From Bacteroidales bacterium (GTDB taxonomy: Bacteria; Bacteroidota; Bacteroidia; Bacteroidales; Marinilabiliaceae), in NCBI GenBank assembly GCA_024401355.1, contig JAKSLF010000007.1, positions 34,858 through 98,857 of the forward strand: a stretch of DNA of 64,000 nt. The letters run 5' to 3'. Positions 15,942-23,902 of this stretch are shown in pieces (within the stretch, counting starts at the first letter, position 1; each line of letters starts with the position of its first letter). Both the position numbers and the translations under genes were made by a program. The notes beneath the pieces are model-generated. The model was not told the DNA's origin and ran no database searches. It saw nothing but the letters and a program-made list of their open reading frames with translations.

Positions 15942-16040
15942 AAATGGGAATCTGCCGATTCTGCCACCACCCTTGTGATTATAAGCAGCATAACAGATGC
16001 CTATAAAGTATAATACCCCGAGTATAAATAATATAATCAT
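15939..16040 (-). CDS. Small single-pass membrane protein A (33 aa)
   Basis: Too short for usual gene callers. The ATG at 16038-16040 gives MIILFILGVLYFIGICYAAY followed by a basic glycine-rich tail (NHKGGGRIGRFPF). Support comes from position: an equally tiny membrane protein at 18060-18173 ends on the same conserved 64-bp 3' sequence. The upstream regions also share pieces (ACTGTAAC, then TTGCGTA before the start). An in-frame ATG at 16151 exists but would add a segment lying partly in a hairpin. Could be a type I toxin-like or signalling peptide; function unknown. Confidence 0.45.
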   Translation of the reverse strand: MIILFILGVLYFIGICYAAYNHKGGGRIGRFPF

Positions 16041-16189
16041 AGCAGTAAGTTTTTTATTTGTTATACGCAAGTGTATGGATAAGGTTACAGTAAAAAAGTT
16101 GATTGTTGGTGAAGGTAGGGCGAATTTATGAGGAACGGCGACGGGTTGCACTATGTGTTGCGGCTGGTCGCCGTTGGTGTTTTTGTGAG

Positions 16190-17056
16190 CTATCTGATTT
16201 TGTCGTTGAAGTGAGCAAAGAAATATTCTCTCTGCTTCATTACGACAGAAATGTCCTGGTATAAGAAATAACTATTCCAATCGAATGAAGGCTTATTGAC
16301 AGAAAGAGACAACTGACTGTTGTGGGCAATATTTAGCAACCTTGTCTTGTAATATGTCACAAGACTGCCGTCGGCATCGGAATCTGCGGCGAAGAGGAAC
16401 AGATATTGACATCCGGCACACTCAAGCAGATCTTCGACCTTCTTTATTATGAAAGTCCAGAATAACGTTTCGCCCATCTTCTGCATCATGCCTAAAGACT
16501 TCCAATAGCTTCTGGCGGCTTCATTTGTGATGAAGTACATAAGCTCTATCGAAGGATATACAACCGAAACACGACTGACGGTACTGCATGGCTCTACCTT
16601 TTTGTCCCTAAAAACACTTTTGCCTTTTTGGGAGTATTCAAATATCCTGTCTATGCCTATTTCTTGTGCGGCATGAATGATGATTTCCTTTTTCTTTTTG
16701 TCTTCATCAGGAGGAAGTGGATGCCCTGAATCGTGAGCGGCAGAGAGAGACCGCAGGGCATCGTGAGCTTTCATCGCCAAGACAAGTTTATTGTGGTCTA
16801 TGACCTCATACAGTTCTCCGCATCGGAGCGAGAATAGTATCAGTGGCAGATTATCAGAATTAAGGACAACAAATGAAGCTATATGTCCATTCTTGTCGTC
16901 CTCTATGTTTTGCATGAAGCAATCTATGAGATGCCTATCTTCGATACCATCGGTAGTACGTCCTTTAACTGCTTGTAATATATCGGGGTTAACATCTCGA
17001 ACTCTTACGATATTAAAACCATCAAGGATTTTCTTCTGTTCTGGAGTGATGCTCAT
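16190..17056 (-). CDS. Putative toxin partner of Panacea antitoxin, GNAT-like C-terminal domain
   Basis: A 288-residue protein directly behind the Panacea gene with an ATGA overlap (17053-17056), so translation is coupled. The N-terminal ~110 residues include FVVLNSDNLPLILFSLRCG, like the first strands of an acetyltransferase. The C-terminal part has VYPSIELMYFITNEAARSYW, GETLFWTFIIKKVEDLLE and LFAADSDADGSLVTYYKTRL, resembling a GNAT-type fold of toxin-associated acetyltransferases. A hairpin (16134-16175) lies just past the stop. The antitoxin-first order and coupling support a toxin role; the catalytic activity is inferred, not shown. Confidence 0.65.
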   Translation of the reverse strand: MSITPEQKKILDGFNIVRVRDVNPDILQAVKGRTTDGIEDRHLIDCFMQNIEDDKNGHIASFVVLNSDNLPLILFSLRCGELYEVIDHNKLVLAMKAHDALRSLSAAHDSGHPLPPDEDKKKKEIIIHAAQEIGIDRIFEYSQKGKSVFRDKKVEPCSTVSRVSVVYPSIELMYFITNEAARSYWKSLGMMQKMGETLFWTFIIKKVEDLLECAGCQYLFLFAADSDADGSLVTYYKTRLLNIAHNSQLSLSVNKPSFDWNSYFLYQDISVVMKQREYFFAHFNDKIR

Positions 17057-17541
17057 TTTTGAGTCTCTAGTTGTGGCAACAATTCGTTGAAATAGAATCG
17101 GCGCAATTTGATTCGCTCCGCATCGCTTTTTATGTCGTCAGTTTTTATGAGCACGTCGCAATGAGCGTCCTGCTCGTACCCCTCGCGAGCTTTTTGCCAT
17201 GAACTTTCGCCGTGTGTAAGCATACTCAATGTCCAAGAATCTTTTACAGCATAGTTGATAAAGACATAGTCGAATGTGCTTTGATATGGTGCAAGTTCTT
17301 CTGCTGTAGGCATGTCGTCGAGTGAAGATGTACGATATCTATTGCGCACCTCCACCATCACAGGTCCATACTTCCATGCCTCGAACATATCTTCAAACAT
17401 GGGCGCACCCGTCCTAATGATAGCCTCGCGCTGAGAGAAATAGAGCAACTTGTGAAGCTTCATTTCGTCTATAGCGACACTTCCATTTTCTTCCATATAC
17501 CTTGAATAGATGTATGAAGCTGCCTTTACTACGCTAATCAT
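17053..17541 (-). CDS. Panacea (DUF4065, SocA-like) domain antitoxin
   Basis: A 162-residue protein whose first 90 residues are the Panacea domain: AASYIYSRYMEENGSVAIDE, MKLHKLLYFSQREAI and MFEDMFEAWKYGPVMVEVRN are its hallmark. Panacea proteins are known as antitoxins that neutralise many unrelated toxins. The remaining ~60 residues are likely the toxin-specific part. It is the first gene of a two-gene unit. The unit lies between two direct repeats with a tiny membrane-protein gene at each, suggesting an exchangeable module. Confidence 0.88.
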   Translation of the reverse strand: MISVVKAASYIYSRYMEENGSVAIDEMKLHKLLYFSQREAIIRTGAPMFEDMFEAWKYGPVMVEVRNRYRTSSLDDMPTAEELAPYQSTFDYVFINYAVKDSWTLSMLTHGESSWQKAREGYEQDAHCDVLIKTDDIKSDAERIKLRRFYFNELLPQLETQK

Positions 17542-17655
17542 GATTTATCCTTTCTTTCTTGTGTCCCCCAAATGTTGAATGCTTCAAAGATACTAACATT
17601 CTGCGCGATAACCAAAGTTTTGGGCAAATATCTGTTGTGTTTTAGATTTTGTTTG

Positions 17656-17733
17656 TATATTTGTGTTGCGATAGGTGCAACCGGTTTTCGTGGGCGTGTC
17701 GCTCCAGGCCATCATAATTGATGGCTTTTTTTT
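17656..17733 (+). ncRNA. Putative small RNA 1 with promoter and terminator
   Basis: TATATTTG (17656-17663) is a perfect -7 box with TCTG/GTTG about 18-21 bp upstream. The predicted transcript starts near 17670, is about 65 nt, contains GGGCGTGTCGCTCC (short stem) and ends with the perfect hairpin GCCATCA-TAAT-TGATGGC (17708-17725) and eight T residues. No plausible open frame is present. The promoter closely resembles that of small RNA 2, 180 bp downstream. Confidence 0.6.
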
Positions 17734-17837
17734 ATATATGAAAGGTAGGTTGAAATTGAAGTATGCAAGGTTAGATTGGCAATGCCTTATAAGCAACGTT
17801 TTTTGTAAATATCTATTGCATTTAAGGCTTTTAGTTG

Positions 17838-17917
17838 TATATTTGCGGTCGAAGATGTCGATGTGAGACCGCCACAATGGGCGTGACCCGTGGTTAGGCT
17901 TTCGACATCTTTTTTTG
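17838..17917 (+). ncRNA. Putative small RNA 2 with promoter and terminator
   Basis: TATATTTG (17838-17845) with ATTG 19 bp upstream. The predicted 5' end AAGATGTCGA (17852-17861) pairs perfectly with TCGACATCTT (17902-17911), followed by T residues, so the RNA is closed end to end. Inside, CCAC/GTGG and GGG/CCC form a second stem around GGGCGTGACCC. GGGCGTG is shared with small RNA 1. About 65 nt, no open frame. Confidence 0.6.
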
Positions 17918-17999
17918 TTCTCACTTGTAGATTATCAGGACGTAGCGTCGACCTGAAGAAGTGTGACGAACACGGCAAGATCATCCGCTGACACGAAAC

Positions 18000-18062
18000 A
18001 AAAAGGCTCAGCATTGCTGGGCCTTTGGTATCTTTTTCGTGAGGGGACGGAGATGATGGTTA
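18000..18062 (-). repeat. 64-bp direct repeat, copy B (shared 3' UTR with terminator)
   Basis: Second copy of 15878-15941, 2.1 kb away in the same orientation, with one single-base gap and one substitution. It holds a bidirectional terminator with an 11-bp stem (AAAGGCTCAGC / GCTGGGCCTTT). Confidence 0.88.
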
Positions 18063-18173
18063 CTTACGATTCTTCCTGTTCTCTCTCCAATGGCGGAACA
18101 TAGGCATATCGATATTAGGCATTTTGATTACCCAATAAAAGACGGCAAAAAATATTACAAGAAAAAGTATCAT
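18060..18173 (-). CDS. Small single-pass membrane protein B (37 aa)
   Basis: The ATG at 18171-18173 gives MILFLVIFFAVFYWVIK, a membrane segment, then MPNIDMPMFRHWRENRKNRK, a basic tail. It has the same plan as the 33-residue protein at 15939-16040. Both genes end on the same 64-bp sequence with stop codon, untranslated stretch and terminator, while the coding parts have diverged. Not recognised; candidates are a type I toxin-like peptide or an accessory of the Panacea system between the two copies. Confidence 0.45.
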   Translation of the reverse strand: MILFLVIFFAVFYWVIKMPNIDMPMFRHWRENRKNRK

Positions 18174-18940
18174 AGTATCATCCTTGATATTGTTATTAAT
18201 ATTTACGCAACATGGCAAATAATGTTACAGTATATACCTTCACTTTACCCTTACTTTACCTTCACTTAATCCTTGGGGTCACCATCTATCTACTGCCCGT
18301 AACAGTTGTAACAGTTTTTTTCGTTACTCCATAACAATAACAGCTATTCTATATTATTATATGCTAACTGTTTTATTATTAAATATATATATAGTGTGTT
18401 CGCGTTCGTTTTGAACTCCTCATCTTCATATTTTACTCCCTGATTTATTATACCCCGATAATACGTAACTGTTACGTTCTCCTTTTTTTGATTTAATTGT
18501 CGGGGAACTAGCATAGGCAAAATAGTGGTGGTATCGGAAAGAAAATAGAAATGTTAAAAAGGCACGAAACTACAATTCAAACGCGATTGGAGATGTTAAT
18601 GAAATGTTAAGAAAAAGCGAAAATCGAGTTTGACAACTTTGACCATGACCATTGTTAAGGAGAGTTAAGAAAATGCCTTTTTTAATGGAGTCAGAAAGGT
18701 ATGGTAAGGTTACGGTAAGGTACCGTTATCCCTCCGAGAAAAGTGTCTAAAGTCGAGGTTGCCAAAATTGTGAAAGATTATTAAATGTTATTAATAGGGG
18801 TCTGCTTGAATTAACAAATGGAATATGGGTTTTAACGTTAAGTTAGACGATGTAATTGGATAGAAATGCAGAAAAGTTGGAATGGTCACGGTCAAACGGT
18901 CAAAGTTGTTTTTTGGCTTGCATTTGTTGCATTTGTTGGA
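18174..18940. other. Gene-free region rich in GTTAC/GTTAA motifs
   Basis: No convincing coding sequence on either strand. It contains clustered variants of GTAACAGTT, a perfect inverted repeat ACGTAACTGTTACGT (18463-18477), and around it CCCCGATAAT / ATTGTCGGGG arms (18454-18507). There are also repeated stretches such as CTTTACCCTTACTTTACC and GGTAAGGTTACGGTAAGG. Such density suggests protein binding sites or old element ends. Confidence 0.5.
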
Positions 18941-18970
18941 TTTGTTTTATTTACAGAATGATTATCTTTG
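18941..18970 (+). promoter_or_regulatory. Promoter of the nitroreductase lipoprotein gene
   Basis: TTTG (18941-18944), 18 bp, TATCTTTG (18963-18970), 27 bp before the start codon. Close to the Bacteroidetes consensus. Confidence 0.6.
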
Positions 18971-18997
18971 TGGTGCAAACCAAAATAATAAAACAGG

Positions 18998-19633
18998 ATG
19001 AAAAAGATTTTGATTCTCCTATCTGCTGCTGTAATGTTAGTTGCGTGTGGCGAGCAGTCTGCAAAGACTAACTCATCAGAAAACCAGTCTGATGCAGTAA
19101 CAGAAGTGATGATGTCTCGCCGAAGCATCCGCCAGTATAAGGAAACAGCAATAGGACGTGATACGCTCGATGCCATCATGGAGTGTGGTGTGAATGCTCC
19201 AAATGGTAGAGGCATGCAGGCATACGAAGTAAGAGTAGTTGATTCGCCAGCGTTGATAGATTCGATGACAGCGGCTGTTCTTGTAGACAATCCGGAATTG
19301 GGTAAGCGTCCGGGCTTCAAGAACATCTTTGTGAATGCTCCATGTGTAGTGTTTGTAGCATTTGACAGAAGTTATGACCTGTCGCAGGTAGATTGTGGTC
19401 TTCTGGGTGAGAACATAATGCTCTCGGCCTGGTCGAAAGGCATAGGTTCGTGCTGCCTGGGCAGTTCGGTCAGATGGATGAAAGATTCGCCGACAGCAGC
19501 ACCATATCTTGAGCGCCTTGGTTTTTCTGAGGGTTATGAGCTCCTTTATTGCATAGCATTGGGCTATCCGGACGAGGCGCCTGCAGCCAAGCCACGCAAT
19601 GGAGAAAAGGTGAAGTATGTTGAAAACTACTAA
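18998..19633 (+). CDS. Nitroreductase family lipoprotein
   Basis: A 211-residue protein with a lipoprotein signal ending LVACGE (Cys 17), so it should be membrane-anchored outside the cytoplasm, which is unusual for a flavin oxidoreductase. The nitroreductase fold is marked by MSRRSIRQYKETAIGRDTLD, APNGRGMQAYEVRV and ENIMLSAWSKGIGSCCLGS, with a C-terminal GYPDEAPAAKPR. FMN would bind through the RRSIRQY arginines. It begins a run with a Sel1/Cys-motif protein, a flavodoxin-like lipoprotein and GH27 on the same strand with short gaps. Electron donor and substrate are unknown. Confidence 0.9.
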   Translation: MKKILILLSAAVMLVACGEQSAKTNSSENQSDAVTEVMMSRRSIRQYKETAIGRDTLDAIMECGVNAPNGRGMQAYEVRVVDSPALIDSMTAAVLVDNPELGKRPGFKNIFVNAPCVVFVAFDRSYDLSQVDCGLLGENIMLSAWSKGIGSCCLGSSVRWMKDSPTAAPYLERLGFSEGYELLYCIALGYPDEAPAAKPRNGEKVKYVENY

Positions 19634-19640
19634 TTAATTT

Positions 19641-20009
19641 ATGAATTGCGATTTCAACAATACATACGACGACGACAACGACGTCGAAGTACTCTTCTCT
19701 GTCGGACGTCGGTTCTTGACCGGCAATGGCATAGAGCAGGATGTAGAGAAGGGAAGGGCGATGCTGATGGAGGCTGCATCGATGGGGCATCCTCTGGCAA
19801 AGCAATTTCTCGACCAGTATGATCATCCGGCTCCTGTAGTGGAAGAGCCCAAGGCAGAAGTGAAGAGAGAAGTGTGTCCTCATAATGCCTCTATTGATTG
19901 CCCATGTACAAAGGACTGTCCTCGTCATGGACGTTGCTGCCAATGTGTGGCTCATCATCGTTCGATGGGTAACCTTCCAAAATGTCTGCGTGACATGGAG
20001 TCTAAATAA
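19641..20009 (+). CDS. Sel1-repeat protein with Cys-rich C-terminal motif
   Basis: A 122-residue cytosolic protein, 7 bp behind the nitroreductase. Residues ~15-58 form one Sel1-like repeat (FSVGRRFLTGNGIEQDVEKG, AMLMEAASMGHPLAKQFLD). The C-terminal 40 residues hold CPHNASIDCPCTKDCPRHGR CCQCVAHH in outline, a Cys/His cluster followed by LPKCLRDM. That type of motif is seen in small Bacteroidetes proteins (DUF6485-like) and probably binds a metal or cluster. The function is unknown; co-localisation with two flavoproteins suggests a redox accessory role. Confidence 0.8.
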   Translation: MNCDFNNTYDDDNDVEVLFSVGRRFLTGNGIEQDVEKGRAMLMEAASMGHPLAKQFLDQYDHPAPVVEEPKAEVKREVCPHNASIDCPCTKDCPRHGRCCQCVAHHRSMGNLPKCLRDMESK

Positions 20010-20030
20010 AAGTTCTGAATAAAAAAAGTA

Positions 20031-20726
20031 ATGATTATGAAACGATTAATATTATTCCTTTCTGCAGCTTTGTTCCTCTCGTCATGTTGTAACAAAGAGT
20101 GCAGCGAGACATCTCGTCAGACAGCATCTCTTGCTGCGGTCTCAGGCATCAAGTTTAGTGCGACAACTCCAAACGTCAAAGAAGGCAAGCGAGTGCTTGT
20201 GGTCAGTTCGAGTCCACGTCCGGGTGGCAATACCGATCTTCTGGCCGATGAATTCGTTCGTGGAGCCCGTGAAGCAGGTGGTCAGGTCGAGAAAGTATTC
20301 CTTGCCGACATACAGCTAGACTACTTGTCTGAGGAAGGTGCCAACAAGCCTCACGACGTGTCGAGAGACAGCGACACAGGCCGACTTGTCGAGCAATTTC
20401 TTGCAGCCGATGTTGTTTGTCTTGCGTCGCCTACCTACTATATGAACGTCAACGACCGCATGAAAGCATTTATTGATGCCACATATCTGGCATGGGGTGA
20501 CGAGCGCATGGGCAACAAGGAGTATTATTATATAACAGCATGTGCCCAGAACAGCGACGAGACAGCCGAGTGGTGTCTCAATGGATTCCGTGGTTTTGTC
20601 ATGTGCATGCCTAATCCAACAGAGCGAGGCTCAGTCAAGGCAATATCAATGGGTCGTCCGGGAGCAGTAAAGGGTACCGACTATATGGACCAGGCATACC
20701 AGCTGGGATTGTCAATCAACAAGTAA
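20031..20726 (+). CDS. NADPH-dependent FMN reductase / flavodoxin-like lipoprotein
   Basis: A 231-residue protein with lipoprotein signal (LFLSSCC). The flavodoxin-type FMN loop is VLVVSSSPRPGGNTDLLADE, followed by the helix with FVRGAREAGGQVEKV and the second loop ASPTYYMNVNDRMKAFID, as in iron-sulfur flavoprotein and NAD(P)H:quinone reductase families. An ATG six bases further in (20037) is equally likely as start. Like the nitroreductase two genes upstream it would be exported, so the cluster may form an envelope electron-transfer route; that is inference. Confidence 0.88.
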   Translation: MIMKRLILFLSAALFLSSCCNKECSETSRQTASLAAVSGIKFSATTPNVKEGKRVLVVSSSPRPGGNTDLLADEFVRGAREAGGQVEKVFLADIQLDYLSEEGANKPHDVSRDSDTGRLVEQFLAADVVCLASPTYYMNVNDRMKAFIDATYLAWGDERMGNKEYYYITACAQNSDETAEWCLNGFRGFVMCMPNPTERGSVKAISMGRPGAVKGTDYMDQAYQLGLSINK

Positions 20727-20777
20727 ACCGTCATGTGGCGGAGTGTTTTTGTCAGAAAAAATAAAAGCAAGACATAT

Positions 20778-22436
20778 ATGAAAAAAACAATAAAGGCAGT
20801 CGCAGCATTGGCGGCGCTATGCTGTGGATGTTCACTACAGGACAAGACGGAAGTAGCTGAATATGAAACACCGACGATGGGTTGGAGTTCATATAATACC
20901 TTCGGCATTGATATCAACGAAGAGATAATTCTTGGACAGGCTAATGCGCTTGTTGAGAAAGGACTTGACAAGGCTGGTTATAGATATATCAACATCGATG
21001 ATGGATATTTTGGTGGACGTGACAAGCAGACAGGTCGTCTGCTCATCCATCCAAAGCGATTCCCTAATGGCATGCGCTATGTGGTAGACCACATTCATGC
21101 TCTTGGACTGAAGGCTGGCATTTATAGCGATGCGGGAACCAACACCTGTGGCAACTATTGGGGCAAAGACAGCATAGCCGACTATGTCGGACTTTATGGT
21201 CATGACCAGCAGGACTGCGACATGTTCTTCAAGGAGATGGATTTCGACTTCATCAAAGTGGACTACTGTGGCGGTACGACATGGCAGAATTTTTATAGCT
21301 ATGGTCTCGACGAGAAGGAACGCTTCACGCAGATAAGCGAGGCAATGAAAAACACAGGCGTCAAAGGTCTTCGCTTAAACGTCTGCCGATGGGACTATCC
21401 AGGAACGTGGGTTAGCGATGTGGCCACCTCTTGGCGTATGTCGGTCGACATCAACTGTTCGTGGCCATCTATCCGTGGCATTATAGATCAGAGCCTCTAC
21501 CTTTCAGCCTATGCTTCACCAGGTCATTATAACGACATGGACATGCTTGAAGTCGGACGAACCCTGACACAGGAAGAAGACCGCACCCATTTCGGCATGT
21601 GGTGTATAATGTCGTCACCTCTTCTGATAGGTTGTGATATGCGCACCCTGAGTCAGGAGACTATAGACCTTATCACCAATCCAGAGTTGCTTGCCCTTAA
21701 TCAGGACACACTCGGACTGCAGGCCTATGTTGCCAAGAATTATGGAAATGGTGCGTACGCCCTTGTCAAGGATGTCGAAACCCGTTATAGTATGACACGT
21801 GCCGTAGCGCTATATAACTCATCAGATGACGCACAGGAACTGTATTTGCCATATAAGGAAGTCGATCTTCAAGGACAAGTGAAAGTGCGTGACCTTTTTG
21901 AGCGCAAGGACGTAGAGATGCCAGCCGATGGACTCTCTGTTACTGTGCCAGCACATGGAACACGCATCTTCAAGTTGACAGCATCGCAGCGCAACGAGCG
22001 CAACGTCTACGAGGCCGAAACAGCATTCCTTACAAAATATCAGGAACTCAAGAATCCGCTGGCAGTAGGTTCTGCATTCTATGAGAAAGATGACAAATGC
22101 AGTGGAGGAGCCAAAGTGTCTAATCTTGGTTATGCTCCAGCCAACGATTTACGATGGCTCGACGTCGAAAGCTTCGAAGGTGGCTCATATACCGTTAAGA
22201 TACGTATAGCACCAACCGATAAGGCGCTGCAGATAGATGAATGGGACAGCTTCCCTGGTGGCTATCAGTTCTTCCTCTCAGTCAATGGTGGCGAAGGCAA
22301 TCGCATCCGCTTTAATGCCGACCAGACAGAAGCTACGATAACGATCAATCTCAAGAAGGGTAATAATGTCATCAGACTTTATGACGACCGCTATTTGATG
22401 CCTGGCATCGACTGCATGACGATCATGCACAACTGA
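20778..22436 (+). CDS. GH27 alpha-galactosidase lipoprotein with C-terminal carbohydrate-binding domain
   Basis: A 552-residue enzyme with lipoprotein signal (ALCCGC). The GH27 barrel begins TPTMGWSSYNTFGIDINEE and includes YRYINIDDGYF, GLKAGIYSDAGTNTC, the nucleophile Asp in FDFIKVDYCGG and the acid/base region WRMSVDIN. An antiparallel beta domain follows (to ~400). The last ~135 residues (from VYEAETAFL) look like a CBM35-type module. It would release alpha-galactose from galactomannan, galactosyl side chains or raffinose-type sugars at the cell surface. The start at 20778 gives a standard signal; the longer frame from 20733 does not. Confidence 0.92.
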   Translation: MKKTIKAVAALAALCCGCSLQDKTEVAEYETPTMGWSSYNTFGIDINEEIILGQANALVEKGLDKAGYRYINIDDGYFGGRDKQTGRLLIHPKRFPNGMRYVVDHIHALGLKAGIYSDAGTNTCGNYWGKDSIADYVGLYGHDQQDCDMFFKEMDFDFIKVDYCGGTTWQNFYSYGLDEKERFTQISEAMKNTGVKGLRLNVCRWDYPGTWVSDVATSWRMSVDINCSWPSIRGIIDQSLYLSAYASPGHYNDMDMLEVGRTLTQEEDRTHFGMWCIMSSPLLIGCDMRTLSQETIDLITNPELLALNQDTLGLQAYVAKNYGNGAYALVKDVETRYSMTRAVALYNSSDDAQELYLPYKEVDLQGQVKVRDLFERKDVEMPADGLSVTVPAHGTRIFKLTASQRNERNVYEAETAFLTKYQELKNPLAVGSAFYEKDDKCSGGAKVSNLGYAPANDLRWLDVESFEGGSYTVKIRIAPTDKALQIDEWDSFPGGYQFFLSVNGGEGNRIRFNADQTEATITINLKKGNNVIRLYDDRYLMPGIDCMTIMHN

Positions 22437-22444
22437 TACGGCAA

Positions 22445-23863
22445 TTAGTCGACGACTGTAATGATGACTCTTTTGTAGGAGACAAGTTTGAAGTCGCCAT
22501 TGTCATGCACCTCGCAGATGACGTGAAGAGTCTCACCTTCGTCGACGTTGTCTGGTATCTTTATAGTGCATTTCTGGCTGTCAGCAGCTTCTATTGTCAC
22601 GTTGTCGTCGTCCATAGTTCCTGCTTCAGGCTGTATCCACCACTTGAACTCTAATTCGTCGCCCTCGGCATCGGAAGTATCTGATGCATCGAGGGTGATG
22701 TTCTTTCCACTCTTGGTCTTGATGTGAAGTGGGGCACGTCCGCTCTTGCCGTTGACGACAACCGATGGGTTGGTGTTGCCCTTGCCTTCGTGTGCCCAAG
22801 CCATACGTGCAGCGAAGTCGTTGAATTCGTCATCATAAAACCTCTTCTCGTAAGCGTCGCTTATGCTTTTGACAGGTTCATACCAGTTGGTCCATGCGTA
22901 TGTCACGCTGTCGGGTGACATGCCAAAAGTGTGGTATCCTCCCCATCCCACCTGCTGAGGGTCTTCGGGGTCATTGAGTCCATTAGGCATCACGTAGAGG
23001 AAGCTTGGAGTGTCGCCTTCGACGCCCCAAAGGTATGCAGGGTAGTTTTTGCCAAGTTCTCCATGTCCCTGTATGTATGTCTCATATTTTGCCCAGTTCT
23101 GCTTGCCCAGTTCGTTTTGGTTGAGCCATGCAGATTCGTCCCATACAAACTTCAGGTCATCCTTGAACTCATCTCTCAGCCATAAGTGAGACGAATAGTC
23201 ACGCTGCATGCGCATAGACCATTGCATGTCCTGGTCGGTAATAGTGTAGATGCGAAGTTTGCGCAAGAACTTCTTGAGTTCTTTGGGTGAGCGAGTCTGT
23301 TTCACCTTCCAGATGGCTTGTGCCAGAGTGTTAGCTCCTCCCCATGAAGTGATCCATATAGGGCGTGGGTCGTCTTCGTCGGCAAGCTTTATGATATAGT
23401 CGCTGCCTGGTGAGTCGTTGCCTTCGCCAATGACTCCAATGCCAGCTTTGCGGCTGCCCATCATACTTCGGCTACGAATGTATTGTGCACTAGGCCAATA
23501 TCCGAGTTCTTGTTGGCCGTTCTCGACGTCAAGTGTCTTGAACCATGTCTGTCCGGACCTCTTCATCAGGTTTTTGACGTCGGCAGAATAGGCATCTATT
23601 ACCTTGTCAAGATATTTGCTCCATTCCTCAGGATACGGGTCACAGTTCCATCCGATTGTTGTGCAGATGGCTTCGATTTCAAATCGGTCGGCATAGGCCA
23701 TGAGTCGTACCATAGACTCGTTGTCATCGGGTTCTACTTCCGACGGACCGATGTCAGTCAAGACGACAAGTCGTGGCTTCAGATATGACCATCTGTCGTC
23801 GGTGTATTCATTTGAGCACCCTAATAAAAAGGCGCAGAAGATAGGATAGATAAATTTTTTCAT
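22445..23863 (-). CDS. DUF1593 (nucleoside hydrolase-like) lipoprotein
   Basis: A 472-residue protein with lipoprotein signal (AFLLGC). The N-terminal 300 residues are the DUF1593 domain, distantly related to nucleoside hydrolases: RLVVLTDIGPSEVEPDDNES carries the Asp cluster for calcium, then ICTTIGWN and PIWITSWGGANTLAQAIW. The last ~110 residues form an Ig/cadherin-like domain (SDAEGDELEFKWWIQPEAGT). Such proteins occur near polysaccharide-degradation genes in Bacteroidetes; the substrate is unknown. It follows the MFS gene after 39 bp on the same strand. Confidence 0.87.
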   Translation of the reverse strand: MKKFIYPIFCAFLLGCSNEYTDDRWSYLKPRLVVLTDIGPSEVEPDDNESMVRLMAYADRFEIEAICTTIGWNCDPYPEEWSKYLDKVIDAYSADVKNLMKRSGQTWFKTLDVENGQQELGYWPSAQYIRSRSMMGSRKAGIGVIGEGNDSPGSDYIIKLADEDDPRPIWITSWGGANTLAQAIWKVKQTRSPKELKKFLRKLRIYTITDQDMQWSMRMQRDYSSHLWLRDEFKDDLKFVWDESAWLNQNELGKQNWAKYETYIQGHGELGKNYPAYLWGVEGDTPSFLYVMPNGLNDPEDPQQVGWGGYHTFGMSPDSVTYAWTNWYEPVKSISDAYEKRFYDDEFNDFAARMAWAHEGKGNTNPSVVVNGKSGRAPLHIKTKSGKNITLDASDTSDAEGDELEFKWWIQPEAGTMDDDNVTIEAADSQKCTIKIPDNVDEGETLHVICEVHDNGDFKLVSYKRVIITVVD

Positions 23864-23902
23864 TTAGATTTTGGTGTTTGCTACTTTATTTTACATTAAG
23901 GA

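Noticed and set aside
16128-16214. 28-codon plus-strand frame with a hydrophobic segment (MRNGDGLHYVLRLVAVGV)
   Set aside because: It sits in a hairpin and overlaps the end of panT; no second copy exists, unlike the two small minus-strand genes.
18856-19071. Frame upstream of and overlapping the nitroreductase lipoprotein
   Set aside because: It runs across the promoter and through the signal-peptide region in another frame, with Cys/Ile-rich non-gene composition.
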